A DNA stretch of 64,000 nt from Bullifex porci (GCF_009695635.1 NZ_VUNN01000001.1:186001-250000); one strand, 5' to 3'; positions 33,426 through 42,293 are shown, numbered from the stretch's first letter. Numbers and translations are program-made. Notes: generated by a model not told the origin, from the letters alone.

Positions 33426-34673
33426 TTAACGTTGGGTCCAATATTCTTTTGGAACAGGGTCACAGCCATCCCAAATGATTTGTCTAAAGTGCTTAGGATC
33501 TGTATTACCTTCAGTATTGATAAATAGGATTTGACTGTGCTTATCAATTCCTAGATGCTCAATTAAATCCTTACACATTTCTTTTTCTGTAAGCATTGAA
33601 TATAGAGCACCAAGTGTTACTGCCCCTGATTCACCTGAAATAACCATTGGGTCATCCTTAAGAGGTGTAGCTAAAATTCTCATACCTCGTGCTGCAATAT
33701 AATCAGGTACTGAAACGTAAGCATCTACAAGCTCCTTTAATACAGACCATGCAATAGGAGAAGGCTCACCACAAGCTAAACCTGCCATAATAGTGTCTAA
33801 GTCTCCTGTAACTGTATGAGGATTGCCATCATTAATCTTAGCTGACTCATAGATACATGCAGCTTTATTAGGCTCGACTACAACAAATTTAGGCATATCT
33901 TCCTTAAATAGAGAAGCGTAGAAGCCAATTACTGAGGCAGCTAAGGCTCCAACACCTGCCTGGACAAATACGTGAGTAGGCTTGAAATATCCCATTCCAG
34001 AAAGCTGCTCCTGTGCCTCTAATAGCATTGTTGTATAACCCTGCATAATCCAAGTTGGAATTTCTGTATATCCTGGCCAAGATGTATCACTAATGATTTC
34101 CCATCCATTCTTTTCTGCATCAATTGCTACCTGGCGTACTGCATCATCGTAGTTACCATTAACAACTGTGACATTAGCACCAAAGGCTTTAATAGCATTA
34201 ATTCTAGCTTCACTCGTCTCTCTATGGACGTAAATATTACATTTGTGTCCAAGCATTCTAGAAGCCCATGCAATACCCTTTCCGTGGTTACCATCTGTTG
34301 CTGAAGCGAATGTAATAGTTCCTAGCTTATCATGGCAATCCTTACTTAAAAGATATTTATAGCTCATTTCCTTATCTGATAAGCCAAGCTTTTTCTGTAG
34401 GAAACGATATATAGCAAAGGAGCCACCCATTACCTTGAAGCTATTTAATTCAAGTCTCTGAGATTCATCTTTAATAAATATATTCTCTACACCTAACATA
34501 TCTGCTAGCTGTGAAAGAGGATAAAGTGGTGTCTGTCTAAATGTAGGAATCTGTCTATGAAAGTTTCTTGCTGTTCTTGCAATATTTACGTTGAATAACT
34601 TATCTGCTAATGAAGTATCCTTTTTTTCATAAGATTTAAGGATATATTCGAAGTCTAATTTCTCTGCGTGCAT
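33426..34673 (-). CDS. dpaL: diaminopropionate ammonia-lyase (PLP enzyme)
   Basis: Fold-type II PLP lyase that splits 2,3-diaminopropionate into pyruvate and ammonia. The PLP Lys is in LELNSFKVMGGSFA, the Asn-rich and phosphate loops are ATDGNHGKG and VQAGVGALAA, and AYVSVPD and TEGNTDPKHF complete the family pattern. It is 415 aa. AAGGAG precedes the ATG. In enterobacteria the homologue ygeX sits in a purine-catabolic cluster together with yqeB, yqeC and a xanthine permease. Here it diverges from an NCS2 permease, and yqeBC are 30 kb away. Confidence 0.92.
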   Translation of the reverse strand: MHAEKLDFEYILKSYEKKDTSLADKLFNVNIARTARNFHRQIPTFRQTPLYPLSQLADMLGVENIFIKDESQRLELNSFKVMGGSFAIYRFLQKKLGLSDKEMSYKYLLSKDCHDKLGTITFASATDGNHGKGIAWASRMLGHKCNIYVHRETSEARINAIKAFGANVTVVNGNYDDAVRQVAIDAEKNGWEIISDTSWPGYTEIPTWIMQGYTTMLLEAQEQLSGMGYFKPTHVFVQAGVGALAASVIGFYASLFKEDMPKFVVVEPNKAACIYESAKINDGNPHTVTGDLDTIMAGLACGEPSPIAWSVLKELVDAYVSVPDYIAARGMRILATPLKDDPMVISGESGAVTLGALYSMLTEKEMCKDLIEHLGIDKHSQILFINTEGNTDPKHFRQIIWDGCDPVPKEYWTQR

Positions 34674-34934
34674 GTGTTTCTCCTTAATAATTCCGCTATA
34701 CTATAATCATATTAAAATAAAATATCAATATCAAAAATTAATTTATAGTAAAATGATGAAATCAGAAGAAATATATTAAAAAATTTATGTAAAAATAAAT
34801 ATTTTTGTAATAATTATGAATAATATTTGATAAAAAACGAAATTGACGTAAAAACATCAAACTAAAATTTATGATTTAGAAAATATTTAAAGAAAAAACT
34901 TTTAAAATCATAAATATATAGTAAACTAGTTGTT

Positions 34935-36230
34935 ATGGAATCGAGCAGATTATTTGAGTTAAATGGAAAAATGCCACCTTTGAAGAATGCAATTCCTATT
35001 GCAGCTCAGCATTTAGTGACAATGATAGTAGGTTGTGTTACTCCTGCAATTATTATTAGCTCTGTTGCAGGCTTAGATGAGAAGATGAGTATTGTATTAA
35101 TTCAGTCGTCCTTAGTGTTGGCCGCAATTTCAACATTACTTCAGCTATTTGGTGTTACAAAATTTTGTGGTGCAAGATTGCCTGTAATTATAGGGGTTTC
35201 CTTTGCATATTTATCTGTAATGATAGAAATAAGCACTGCCTTTGGCCTTGAGTATGTATTTGGAGCCCAATTGGTTGGTGGTATAGTTGCAATATTATTT
35301 GGTATAGCATCAAAAAAGCTTAATAAGTTTTTCCCTCCTTTGATAACAGGAACAGTAGTATTTACAATTGGCTTATCGCTCTATCCTACAGCAATTATTT
35401 ATATGGCAGGTGGAAGTGGTAACCCTAATTTTGGATCCTTAACAAATTGGGGCATTGCTATTTTTACTTTAATAATCGTTACAGCTCTTAATCACTATGG
35501 AAAGGGAATGTTTAAGCTTGCATCAATATTAATTGGTATTATCTGTGGCTACATAGTCTCTCTATTCTTTGGTTTAGTTGATTTCTCTGCAATATCGAGA
35601 TCTGAAATTATTGCACCTCTAAGAGTTGTACCATTTGGTATTAAATTTGAAATAAGCTCTATTATCACAATGTCAATTTTATTTGTAATTAATAGTGTCC
35701 AGGCAATTGGAGACTTCAATGCAACTACTATGGGTGGACTAGATAGAGAACCAACTAGTGATGAAATTAGAGGTGGCATTATTGGCTTTGGAGTTTCTAA
35801 TGTTCTATCTTCTTTATTTGGAGGTCTTCCAAATGCTACCTATTCACAAAATGTTGGTATAGTATCAACAACTAAGGTTGTAAATAAAAGAGTACTATCA
35901 CTTTGTGGAATCTTTTTATTAGTAGCCGGATTAATTCCAAAGTTTAGTGCATTTCTAACTACTATTCCTCAATGTGTATTAGGTGGAGCTACAGTCTCTG
36001 TATTTGCATCGATTGCAATGACAGGAATGAAGCTAGTTGCAACAGAGGATATGAACTATAGAAATACATCTATAGTTGGACTATCAGCTACACTTGGTAT
36101 GGGAATAAATCTATTGACGTACTCCCACGGGCAAGCCCATGGGAATCTGGCCATGGTAACGAAGGTTGCACCCCAAAGGGCGTCTTACACCGTCTCTGGC
36201 CCGCGAGACCCGTCCGGCCTCGCCTTATAG
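34935..36230 (+). pseudogene. NCS2 purine/uracil permease, 3' end replaced by tnpB element
   Basis: Residues 1-393 are a normal NCS2 transporter. They include IAAQHLVTMIVG at the first helix, many helices, VINSVQAIGDFNATTMGGLDRE, the family signature YSQNVGIVSTTKV and a final NTSIVGLSATLGMGIN. At 36114 the frame runs into the right end of a GC-rich tnpB element and reads 38 foreign residues to a stop at 36230. The last one to two helices of the carrier are not present on the far side of the element, so they were lost. The intact family member needs these helices; the product is probably inactive or impaired. Substrate (xanthine, urate or uracil) cannot be fixed. The upstream 260 bases to dpaL hold no gene. 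Confidence 0.82.
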
Positions 36231-36231
36231 T
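36114..36231 (-). ncRNA. candidate omega RNA / right end of the GC-rich element
   Basis: One hundred and eighteen bases between the tnpB stop and the element edge, ending with the terminal hairpin at 36122-36141. If it is processed like other omega RNAs, the guide begins right after GAGTACGTCAA and is taken from the antisense strand of the permease (TAGATTTATTCCCAT...), that is, from the gene it interrupts. The tnpB 3' end may contribute to the scaffold. Confidence 0.45.
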
Positions 36232-37365
36232 CTAGGCGTCCTTCGCCTGTTCCATTCGGTTCATGATACGCTTTGCCTCAGCGAGTATGTTCACCGCAGC
36301 ATTCACGTCCCTGTCGTGATACACCCCGCATTTCGGGCAGGTCCACTCACGGACACTGAGGTCTTTGGTGCTCGGCCACACATGTCCGCATGCGGAGCAG
36401 GTTTGGGACGACGGGTAGTACCGTCCAATCCTGATGACCCTGGTCCCGTACTTTCGGGCACACCACTCCAGGATTTCTACAAACTCCGAAAACGCATAGT
36501 CGTGGACCTTGCGTCCCCAGAGCCTCGCCATACCCTTGATATTAAGGTCTTCTATGGCTATGACGCCGTACCTTGAACAGAGTTCGTGGCTTAGGTTCCA
36601 GAACCAGTCTCTTCTCCTGTTGGCGATGTCCTGGTGCCTGCGGTACAGTGCCTTCAGTGCACGGTCGTATCCGTTGCTTCCCATCACCTTACGGCTCAGG
36701 GCACGGCTGGCTTTTCGGACTTCGTTTACTCCCTGTCTGAAAAACTCCGGGGATCTGATCACACTGCCGTCAGACAGCGAAAGGAACATCTTGAGTCCGA
36801 AGTCCATGCCGACCTCACCGCGCCCGTCCCTGGTTTCAAGCATGGTGACGGGGCTGTCGGTGGTGACGTAGACGAAAAACTCTCCGAGTATGTTGCGCTT
36901 TACCGTTACGGTCTTGATTTTGATCCGTTCCAGGAGTCCGTCATAGGAGTCCCAGTATCTGTAGATGTGTCCATTTATGCTGATACGTCCGCCAGTAAGG
37001 AATCTGTATCCCGCCTGTTTGTAGGTGACGCTTTTGTACTTTTTGACCTTGCGACGACGCGGTGGCGAACATTTGACTCCCTTCTCCCTGTTAGTGAAAA
37101 ACAGCCGGTACGCCCTGTATATCCTGTCGGTTATCTCCTGTACCGCCTGACTTCCCACATATCGCCAGTGGTGGTTTTCATCCATGTTGCGAAGACCACG
37201 GAGCTGTTTCTGGAGTTCGTATTTATCCATAAGCTTCCCTGTTTCGGTATAGTAGTCCTGTATAATTGTCAGTGCTGTGTTGTATATAATCCCAGCAATA
37301 TTTATCATATCACTAAGGTATCCGAAGTCATCGCTATTGTACAGTTTTACTGTCAGTGTCCGCAT
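36232..37365 (-). CDS. tnpB: TnpB RNA-guided nuclease, canonical type
   Basis: A 377-residue TnpB with every expected element. These are the N-terminal RNA-binding part (MRTLTVKLYNSDDF), RuvC-I GMDFGLKMFLSL, RuvC-II VIAIEDLNIKGMAR with the catalytic Glu, a zinc ribbon CSACG...CPKCG, and RuvC-III HDRDVNAAVNIL. I start at 37365; the frame is open a little further. An extended promoter (TGC TATAAT) ends six bases before this ATG, so the message may be leaderless. All catalytic residues are intact, so it may be active. Codon use is GC-rich, unlike the neighbours. Confidence 0.93.
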   Translation of the reverse strand: MRTLTVKLYNSDDFGYLSDMINIAGIIYNTALTIIQDYYTETGKLMDKYELQKQLRGLRNMDENHHWRYVGSQAVQEITDRIYRAYRLFFTNREKGVKCSPPRRRKVKKYKSVTYKQAGYRFLTGGRISINGHIYRYWDSYDGLLERIKIKTVTVKRNILGEFFVYVTTDSPVTMLETRDGRGEVGMDFGLKMFLSLSDGSVIRSPEFFRQGVNEVRKASRALSRKVMGSNGYDRALKALYRRHQDIANRRRDWFWNLSHELCSRYGVIAIEDLNIKGMARLWGRKVHDYAFSEFVEILEWCARKYGTRVIRIGRYYPSSQTCSACGHVWPSTKDLSVREWTCPKCGVYHDRDVNAAVNILAEAKRIMNRMEQAKDA

Positions 37366-37462
37366 GACATCATTATAGCACATTTTTGTGGCATTACGCA
37401 TTAACGCCTTTCATCTCACGGCCAAGGCGCGTGGGCTTTTCTGGCGGTTAATTTGTAAATAT

Positions 37463-37482
37463 GGGGCACAATTTTGTGCCCC
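37463..37482 (-). terminator. terminator of the phosphohexomutase gene
   Basis: Perfect eight-base stem GGGGCACA/TGTGCCCC with a four-base loop, ten bases after the stop. The T run is weak. It may once also have served the permease on the other strand. Confidence 0.6.
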
Positions 37483-37491
37483 TAATAAAGC

Positions 37492-38841
37492 TTAATTAAA
37501 TTTATGAATAATATCAGAGATATCCTTAAGATGCTTTTCCATCTCTTCCTTTGTTTGAGCTTCTAATACAATTCTTAAATAAGGCTCAGTATTACTCTTT
37601 CTAACATTGAACCACCAGCTATCAAACTCGATTCTATAGCCATCAAAATCTAATACCTTATTAGCTTTTTCTTCTACTACATATTTTTGGTATAGAGCAT
37701 TAATAGCAGCATCCTTGTTTTCAAGCTTGAAGTTTACTTCACCACTATTTTGATACTTAATTATTTCATCGATTAATGATGAAAGTGTTTTATTATTTCT
37801 CTTAAGATCTGAAACTACAGATAGTACTAATAGAGATGCTAATACACCTGAATCACAATTACCAAAATCTCTGAAGTAATAGTGCCCTGCTAATTCACCA
37901 CCAAAGATACCATTAATTTCTCTAATCTTTAATTTTGCGAATGCATGTCCAACCTTCCAAGTAGTAACATTAAATCCAAGCTTCTCAAGATACTCTGAAG
38001 TTGAGCGGCTTGTTCTAATATCCTGTAATACATTACCCTTTTCACTCTTGCTATAGTAAAGTCCAATTACAGCAGTAATGTAATCTGGCTGGATAAATCT
38101 GCCTTTTTCATCGATAAACATTACTCTATCTGCATCACCATCATAGATAACACCACAATCAGAATTATCCTCTACTACTGCTTTCATTAAATCCTTACAG
38201 TTTTCAACCTCTAATGGATTTGGCTCGTGAGCAGGGAAGGTACCGTCAAAGTGATCATATAGGTAGTGGATATTATCATTATATTCCTTAAGAACATCCT
38301 TTATTACAAGGTTAGCCATTCCATGGGATAAATCCATAGATATTTTTAAATTTGATAAATCACTTACCTTGTTGCGGAGGAATTCAACATAGCTATCCTT
38401 AACATCACTTCTATCAAAAACCTGACCCTTCTTTTCAGCAACCTTTACTTCACCTTCATTAACAAGCTTTTCAAGATCCTTTAAGCCTGTTTCACCACCA
38501 ACTGGGAGAGCTCCCTTTCTACTAATTTTTAAGCCATTATACTTTGGTGGGTTGTGGCTTGCAGTAATTTGTACAGATGCTGAAGCATCTAAGAATGTAG
38601 TAGCAAAATAAACCATTGGAGTAGTTGCAAGTCCTAAATCATATACATCTGCACCACTATCTGTGATACCCTTTACTAAGGCATCGTGAATCTCATCAGA
38701 GCTTACTCTTACATCGCGTCCTACTGCTACGAAGCTTGCATTTAATAATGAAGGTAGGAAATAACCAACCTTATATGCTGTATTTTTGTCAAAATCCACG
38801 TTATATACACCGCGAATATCATAGGCTTTAAATGCTCCCAT
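37492..38841 (-). CDS. phosphomannomutase/phosphoglucomutase
   Basis: Alpha-D-phosphohexomutase that moves phosphate between C1 and C6 of hexoses for sugar-nucleotide synthesis. It has the active-site Ser loop QITASHNPPKYNGLKIS, the metal loop YDGDADRVMFID, the sugar-binding GGELAGHYYF and the phosphate-binding RKSNTEPYLRIV. The 449-residue length and GGELAGH point to the PMM/PGM (AlgC-like) class over GlmM. It overlaps the upstream gene by 14 bases and should be translated with it. Confidence 0.92.
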   Translation of the reverse strand: MGAFKAYDIRGVYNVDFDKNTAYKVGYFLPSLLNASFVAVGRDVRVSSDEIHDALVKGITDSGADVYDLGLATTPMVYFATTFLDASASVQITASHNPPKYNGLKISRKGALPVGGETGLKDLEKLVNEGEVKVAEKKGQVFDRSDVKDSYVEFLRNKVSDLSNLKISMDLSHGMANLVIKDVLKEYNDNIHYLYDHFDGTFPAHEPNPLEVENCKDLMKAVVEDNSDCGVIYDGDADRVMFIDEKGRFIQPDYITAVIGLYYSKSEKGNVLQDIRTSRSTSEYLEKLGFNVTTWKVGHAFAKLKIREINGIFGGELAGHYYFRDFGNCDSGVLASLLVLSVVSDLKRNNKTLSSLIDEIIKYQNSGEVNFKLENKDAAINALYQKYVVEEKANKVLDFDGYRIEFDSWWFNVRKSNTEPYLRIVLEAQTKEEMEKHLKDISDIIHKFN

Positions 38842-39298
38842 TCTTTAACTCCTTAACTATTTTTTCAAATTCTTTAATACTAATGAGCTCAAAATATAGT
38901 AGCTCACCACTTGATAATTCAACCTGAGTTACAGTCTTTGCAAAAAGACTAATAAGCTTATTGGCCTTTGGAAGAGGATTAAGTGCTTTTTCTCTTATTG
39001 CTTTTTCAGCGTCCCTTTTCCTTACTAGAGTAATAGCTTTGATATCAGAGGCCTTAATAGTTCTATCATATCTAACATATTCTACTTTCTTTTTTCTTTG
39101 AATTGGATAACCTAAAAAGGTTGGTAATCGTTCAAAATCTTCAAAATATAAAGAATCATCAAAAGCGCAAAGGAATACTCCGTATTCTCTTAAAATTCCA
39201 TTATTTGACCCAAACCAGGTGGAAAAGGTACGCCAGCCTATCTTTGCTCCTATTTGTGATTCCTTTTCTTTAATAAATTCTATTGCTTCTCTATCCAT
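38828..39298 (-). CDS. conserved-looking hypothetical protein
   Basis: A 156-residue soluble protein, Lys/Glu-rich, with no signal peptide. It contains GWRTFSTWFGSNNGILREYGVFLCAFDDSLYFEDF and ends in SSGELLYFELISIKEFEKIVKEL. The strand-rich pattern is reminiscent of a PH-like or GRAM-like fold, but this is only an impression. It overlaps the mutase gene by 14 bases and diverges from the methyltransferase gene. No family recognised. Confidence 0.65.
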   Translation of the reverse strand: MDREAIEFIKEKESQIGAKIGWRTFSTWFGSNNGILREYGVFLCAFDDSLYFEDFERLPTFLGYPIQRKKKVEYVRYDRTIKASDIKAITLVRKRDAEKAIREKALNPLPKANKLISLFAKTVTQVELSSGELLYFELISIKEFEKIVKELKNGSI

Positions 39299-39341
39299 TT
39301 GAATATTCCAAAATCAAATTATGATATATTATATCAAAATT

Positions 39342-40952
39342 ATGGAAGAGTATGTAAAAAAAGATTTTGCCAAGATTTTAAAGGCAAATGCACTAGAAGC
39401 AAGAAGATGGATGAACCAAAGCGATAGTGACGTTGCAAGAATTTATGATAGAAATATTGAATCTTTGCAGCTTACTGTTGAGCTTTATGGAAAGTATGCA
39501 AAAATTGTTAACTATGATGAGAACCTGAGTGATGAGAATTGTGAAGAAGCAATCGATATTGTTTCTAGAATGGTCTATGTAGAAAGAGAAAAAATAATTT
39601 TCCAGGATAGAAAGAAAAGAGAAAATAAAGAGCAACATGAGAAATTAGATGAAAGAAGTGTAGTTGTTAGTGTAAAGGAAAATGGACTTTCATTTATTAC
39701 AGATTTAACAACTCATATCGATACAGGACTATTCCTAGACCACGTTAATACTAGATTATTCGTAAAGGAAAATGCCTTTGGTCTTAGTGTATTAAACTTA
39801 TTTTCTTATACTGGCTCTTTTTCTGTTTATGCAGCAGCTGGTGGTGCTGATAGCGTTACTAGTGTTGATTTATCAAATACCTACTGTGAAATAGCAAAGC
39901 AAAACTTAAAAAATAATGGTTTTTTAAGTGAAAAGGCATTCCCTGTTATTACTATGGATGCAACAGTATTTATTGATAAAGCAATAGAGGAAAATAAAAA
40001 GTGGGACTTAATTATTTTTGATCCACCATCCTTTTCTAACTCACATAAGATGGAAAAGCCATTTGATGTAAAAAAGGATGCAAATATTTGGTTTTATAAA
40101 ATCAGTAAGGTATTAAAACAAAAAGGGATATTGATTTTTTCCACTAATTTGGCTACTTTCTCTTTGGATAAGACAAAACTTAAAAAAGCATATAAAATCA
40201 CAGAGATTACAGATGATGTAAGACCTATTGGTTTTTCCTCTAAAAAGAGTGGTAAATCAAGAGTATTTATTTTTGAAAAGATCCAGGATGCATCAACTGA
40301 TATCTTTAGAGATAATGTTATAAGGAAAAGGAAAGTGGAAAGGGTCAAGGACGAGGATTTTGAGAGATTAGTTCTATCAATGGAAAAAGATGATGAGGAT
40401 AGAAAGTCTTCACCAAGAGTAGACCGTAAAGAAAGGTCTAATGATAGACAAAGTAGAAGAGAAGATAGACCTAGATTTAACAGAAGTGAAGATAGTAGGA
40501 GTAATAGGAAATCCTTCTCAAGAGATGATGACAGACGCTCTTATCATGATGAAGGCAGAAAGTCTTATCATAGAAGAGATGATGAAAAAAGATCATATTC
40601 CTATGATGATAGAAGATCTAAGGGCAGAGATGATGATAGACGCTCCTATAATCGCTTTGATGATAGACCTTCATATCCAAGAAGAGATGAGGAGAGAGGC
40701 TTTAATCGTCAGGATAGAAGATGGGATGATAGACCTAGAAGAGATTTCGATGATCGTCCAAGTCGTGATAGAGGCTATGATGATAGAAGACGTAGAGATG
40801 ATAGGTCCTTTGATAGCAAGAGAAATGATAGAGATTTCTCTAAGTCAAATCCTAAGAGTGAAAGAAGAAGTGTAAAGCCATATGGCTATGATTCAATTAA
40901 AAAGAGCCGTAGTAGAGATGAAGATACCTTCTTCTGGCGCGATGATGAATAA
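39342..40952 (+). CDS. RlmK-like 23S rRNA methyltransferase with long Arg/Asp-rich tail
   Basis: Residues 1-320 form a class I SAM methyltransferase of the RlmI/RlmK type. VVSVKENGLSFITDL and DTGLFLDHVNTR precede motif I (VLNLFSYTGSFSVYAAAGGA, 150-169). Motif IV DLIIFDPPSFSNS (222-234) is like that of the m7G2069 enzyme RlmK rather than the NPPY of N6-adenine enzymes. Residues about 350-536 are a disordered tail made of RRDD, DDRRSY and SRDD runs with almost no hydrophobic residues. Such mixed-charge tails are known in RNA helicases but are unusual here. The start at 39342 follows a possible TATATC -10 by six bases; no ribosome site is seen. Confidence 0.8.
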   Translation: MEEYVKKDFAKILKANALEARRWMNQSDSDVARIYDRNIESLQLTVELYGKYAKIVNYDENLSDENCEEAIDIVSRMVYVEREKIIFQDRKKRENKEQHEKLDERSVVVSVKENGLSFITDLTTHIDTGLFLDHVNTRLFVKENAFGLSVLNLFSYTGSFSVYAAAGGADSVTSVDLSNTYCEIAKQNLKNNGFLSEKAFPVITMDATVFIDKAIEENKKWDLIIFDPPSFSNSHKMEKPFDVKKDANIWFYKISKVLKQKGILIFSTNLATFSLDKTKLKKAYKITEITDDVRPIGFSSKKSGKSRVFIFEKIQDASTDIFRDNVIRKRKVERVKDEDFERLVLSMEKDDEDRKSSPRVDRKERSNDRQSRREDRPRFNRSEDSRSNRKSFSRDDDRRSYHDEGRKSYHRRDDEKRSYSYDDRRSKGRDDDRRSYNRFDDRPSYPRRDEERGFNRQDRRWDDRPRRDFDDRPSRDRGYDDRRRRDDRSFDSKRNDRDFSKSNPKSERRSVKPYGYDSIKKSRSRDEDTFFWRDDE

Positions 40953-40973
40953 TTTATTTTAATATTAAGTTTT

Positions 40974-41005
40974 AGGCAGTAGCAATTTGCTATTGCCTAT
41001 TTTTT
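40974..41005 (+). terminator. terminator of the methyltransferase gene
   Basis: Ten-base stem AGGCAGTAGC/GCTATTGCCT (one G-T pair), loop AATTT, followed by ATTTTTT. It ends against the stop of the convergent ROK gene. Confidence 0.85.
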
Positions 41006-42203
41006 ACATTTCAAATAAAAGCTCAGCCTTATTTTCTAAGACTAAGGAAGCTGCCCCTAAGGCAGAGCCTAATTCTCTTAATTTTGCCTGTTCAACTTGA
41101 ATGTGGCTTCCAGGGAGCTCTAAGCTCATCTTTGATTCCATATTCTCTCTTAGCTTTGAAACTAGATACTGAGATGAGGAGCCTAATTGTCCTCCAATAA
41201 TGAGCTTTTTCGGATTAACTATATCACAAATCTCTCCAAGCCCCTTTGATAGAGGAACAACAATAGAATCTAAGGCTGCCATCGCGCAGCTATCATATTC
41301 ATCTGCTAAACGACATATAGTATCTGAATCGATTTTAATATTTTCGCTATTAAGTCTACTTGAAAGATACTTCTTTTCTTTTCTTAATTCATTTGCTTTT
41401 GCTTCAAGCGCTTCACTATTTGCAACAGTTAATAGGCATCCACGTTTTCCACAGTCACAAAGTGGACCATTTTCATCAACAACTATGTGTGAAACTCTTC
41501 CTGCAGAGAAGGTTTCACCTTGAAGTAAGCGACCATCAATAAAAATTGCAGATCTTATACCATGTCCAAGTCCAATGTAGATTAAATTCTTCTCATTGTT
41601 AGGATTTGCATATCTAAACTCAGCAAGACCTGCAGCAGTAAATCTATTTGCAGAGAAAACCTTAAGCTTTAATTCATTTTCAATTATCTCGCCGATATTA
41701 ACTTGGTTATGCCACTTAAGGTCGTTTGCAATTATTATTTTGTTTTGTATTGTATCAACGATACCAGGTAAGCCTAAGCCAATAGCTGGAAGTGTATAAT
41801 CATCAATCTCGTTAATGTGCTTCTTAATTTCATTAACAAGAGATTCTATCATAGTTTCAGGAGTAGGGTTTTCTACTAGCTCACCTAGCTCTTTAGAAAT
41901 AACCTTACCACTTAGAGTTGTTCTTACATAGCTCCATCTATTTGAATCAAAGCTGGCTCCAATAGCGCTCCATCTTTTTTCATTTAATTTTAAGCCAAGT
42001 CCTGGGCGTCCTCTTTTTCCGTTATCCTCTGCCTCAGTTTCAACTACAATTTCTTTTTCTATTAGATTAGAAACTACATATGATACAGTCGTTTTTGATA
42101 ACCCTAATACCTTAGCTACATTAGCTCTAGAGGGACTATCTATATTTTGAATAGCTTCAATTATGTTTTTAAAGTTTACAAATTCTAGATCTTCGAACCG
42201 CAT
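41004..42203 (-). CDS. ROK family transcriptional repressor
   Basis: A 399-residue repressor with an N-terminal winged helix (SRANVAKVLGLSKTTVSYVVSNLIEK, residues about 21-46) and a ROK sugar-kinase-like body. The body has GLGLPGIVD, LIYIGLGHGIRSAIFIDGRLLQGE, and the zinc motif CDCGKRGCLLTV. Such proteins (NagC, XylR, Mlc) bind DNA until a sugar or derivative is present. It diverges from the oxidoreductase-transporter operon, and matched inverted sequences overlap both promoters. Its own start has TTGAAT-17-TAGAAT ending five bases before the ATG, so it looks leaderless and autoregulated. Whether the body binds a sugar here is not known. Confidence 0.9.
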   Translation of the reverse strand: MRFEDLEFVNFKNIIEAIQNIDSPSRANVAKVLGLSKTTVSYVVSNLIEKEIVVETEAEDNGKRGRPGLGLKLNEKRWSAIGASFDSNRWSYVRTTLSGKVISKELGELVENPTPETMIESLVNEIKKHINEIDDYTLPAIGLGLPGIVDTIQNKIIIANDLKWHNQVNIGEIIENELKLKVFSANRFTAAGLAEFRYANPNNEKNLIYIGLGHGIRSAIFIDGRLLQGETFSAGRVSHIVVDENGPLCDCGKRGCLLTVANSEALEAKANELRKEKKYLSSRLNSENIKIDSDTICRLADEYDSCAMAALDSIVVPLSKGLGEICDIVNPKKLIIGGQLGSSSQYLVSKLRENMESKMSLELPGSHIQVEQAKLRELGSALGAASLVLENKAELLFEM

Positions 42204-42205
42204 AA

Positions 42206-42219
42206 TTAATTCTAGATTA
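42206..42219. promoter_or_regulatory. putative ROK operator overlapping its own -10
   Basis: TTAATTCTAGATTA. It covers the TAGAAT -10 box of the repressor gene and is the inverted copy of the site at 42315-42329. Confidence 0.6.
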
Positions 42220-42293
42220 CGAAAGCTTAATATTCAAGAAATAAAAGTATTTATGGATGGTTTTGAGGTAGCAAAAATATTTTGTAAAATTGA

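Larger units (their letters stand above)
36114..37446 (-). mobile_element. GC-rich IS200/IS605-type element carrying tnpB only
   Basis: The sequence changes abruptly from AT-rich to GC-rich at about 36114 and back at 37446. The right end (minus strand) has the hairpin CCCATGGGCTTGCCCGTGGG followed by AGTACGTCAA. The left end has GAAAAGCCCACGCG..CCGTGAGATG. Both ends match the element at 23462-25611 in layout. No tnpA is present. The contrast in base composition suggests recent arrival from a GC-richer host. Confidence 0.85.

Noticed and set aside
36634-37404. Long plus-strand open frame of 256 codons in the GC-rich element
   Set aside because: It is antisense to the TnpB gene, which has all RuvC and zinc-ribbon motifs. 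Long antisense frames are expected in GC-rich DNA.
40441-40875. Open frame of 144 codons inside the methyltransferase tail
   Set aside because: It is a Met/Glu/Ile-rich frame-shifted reading of the GATGATAGA-like repeats; it has no ribosome site and lies fully inside the real gene.
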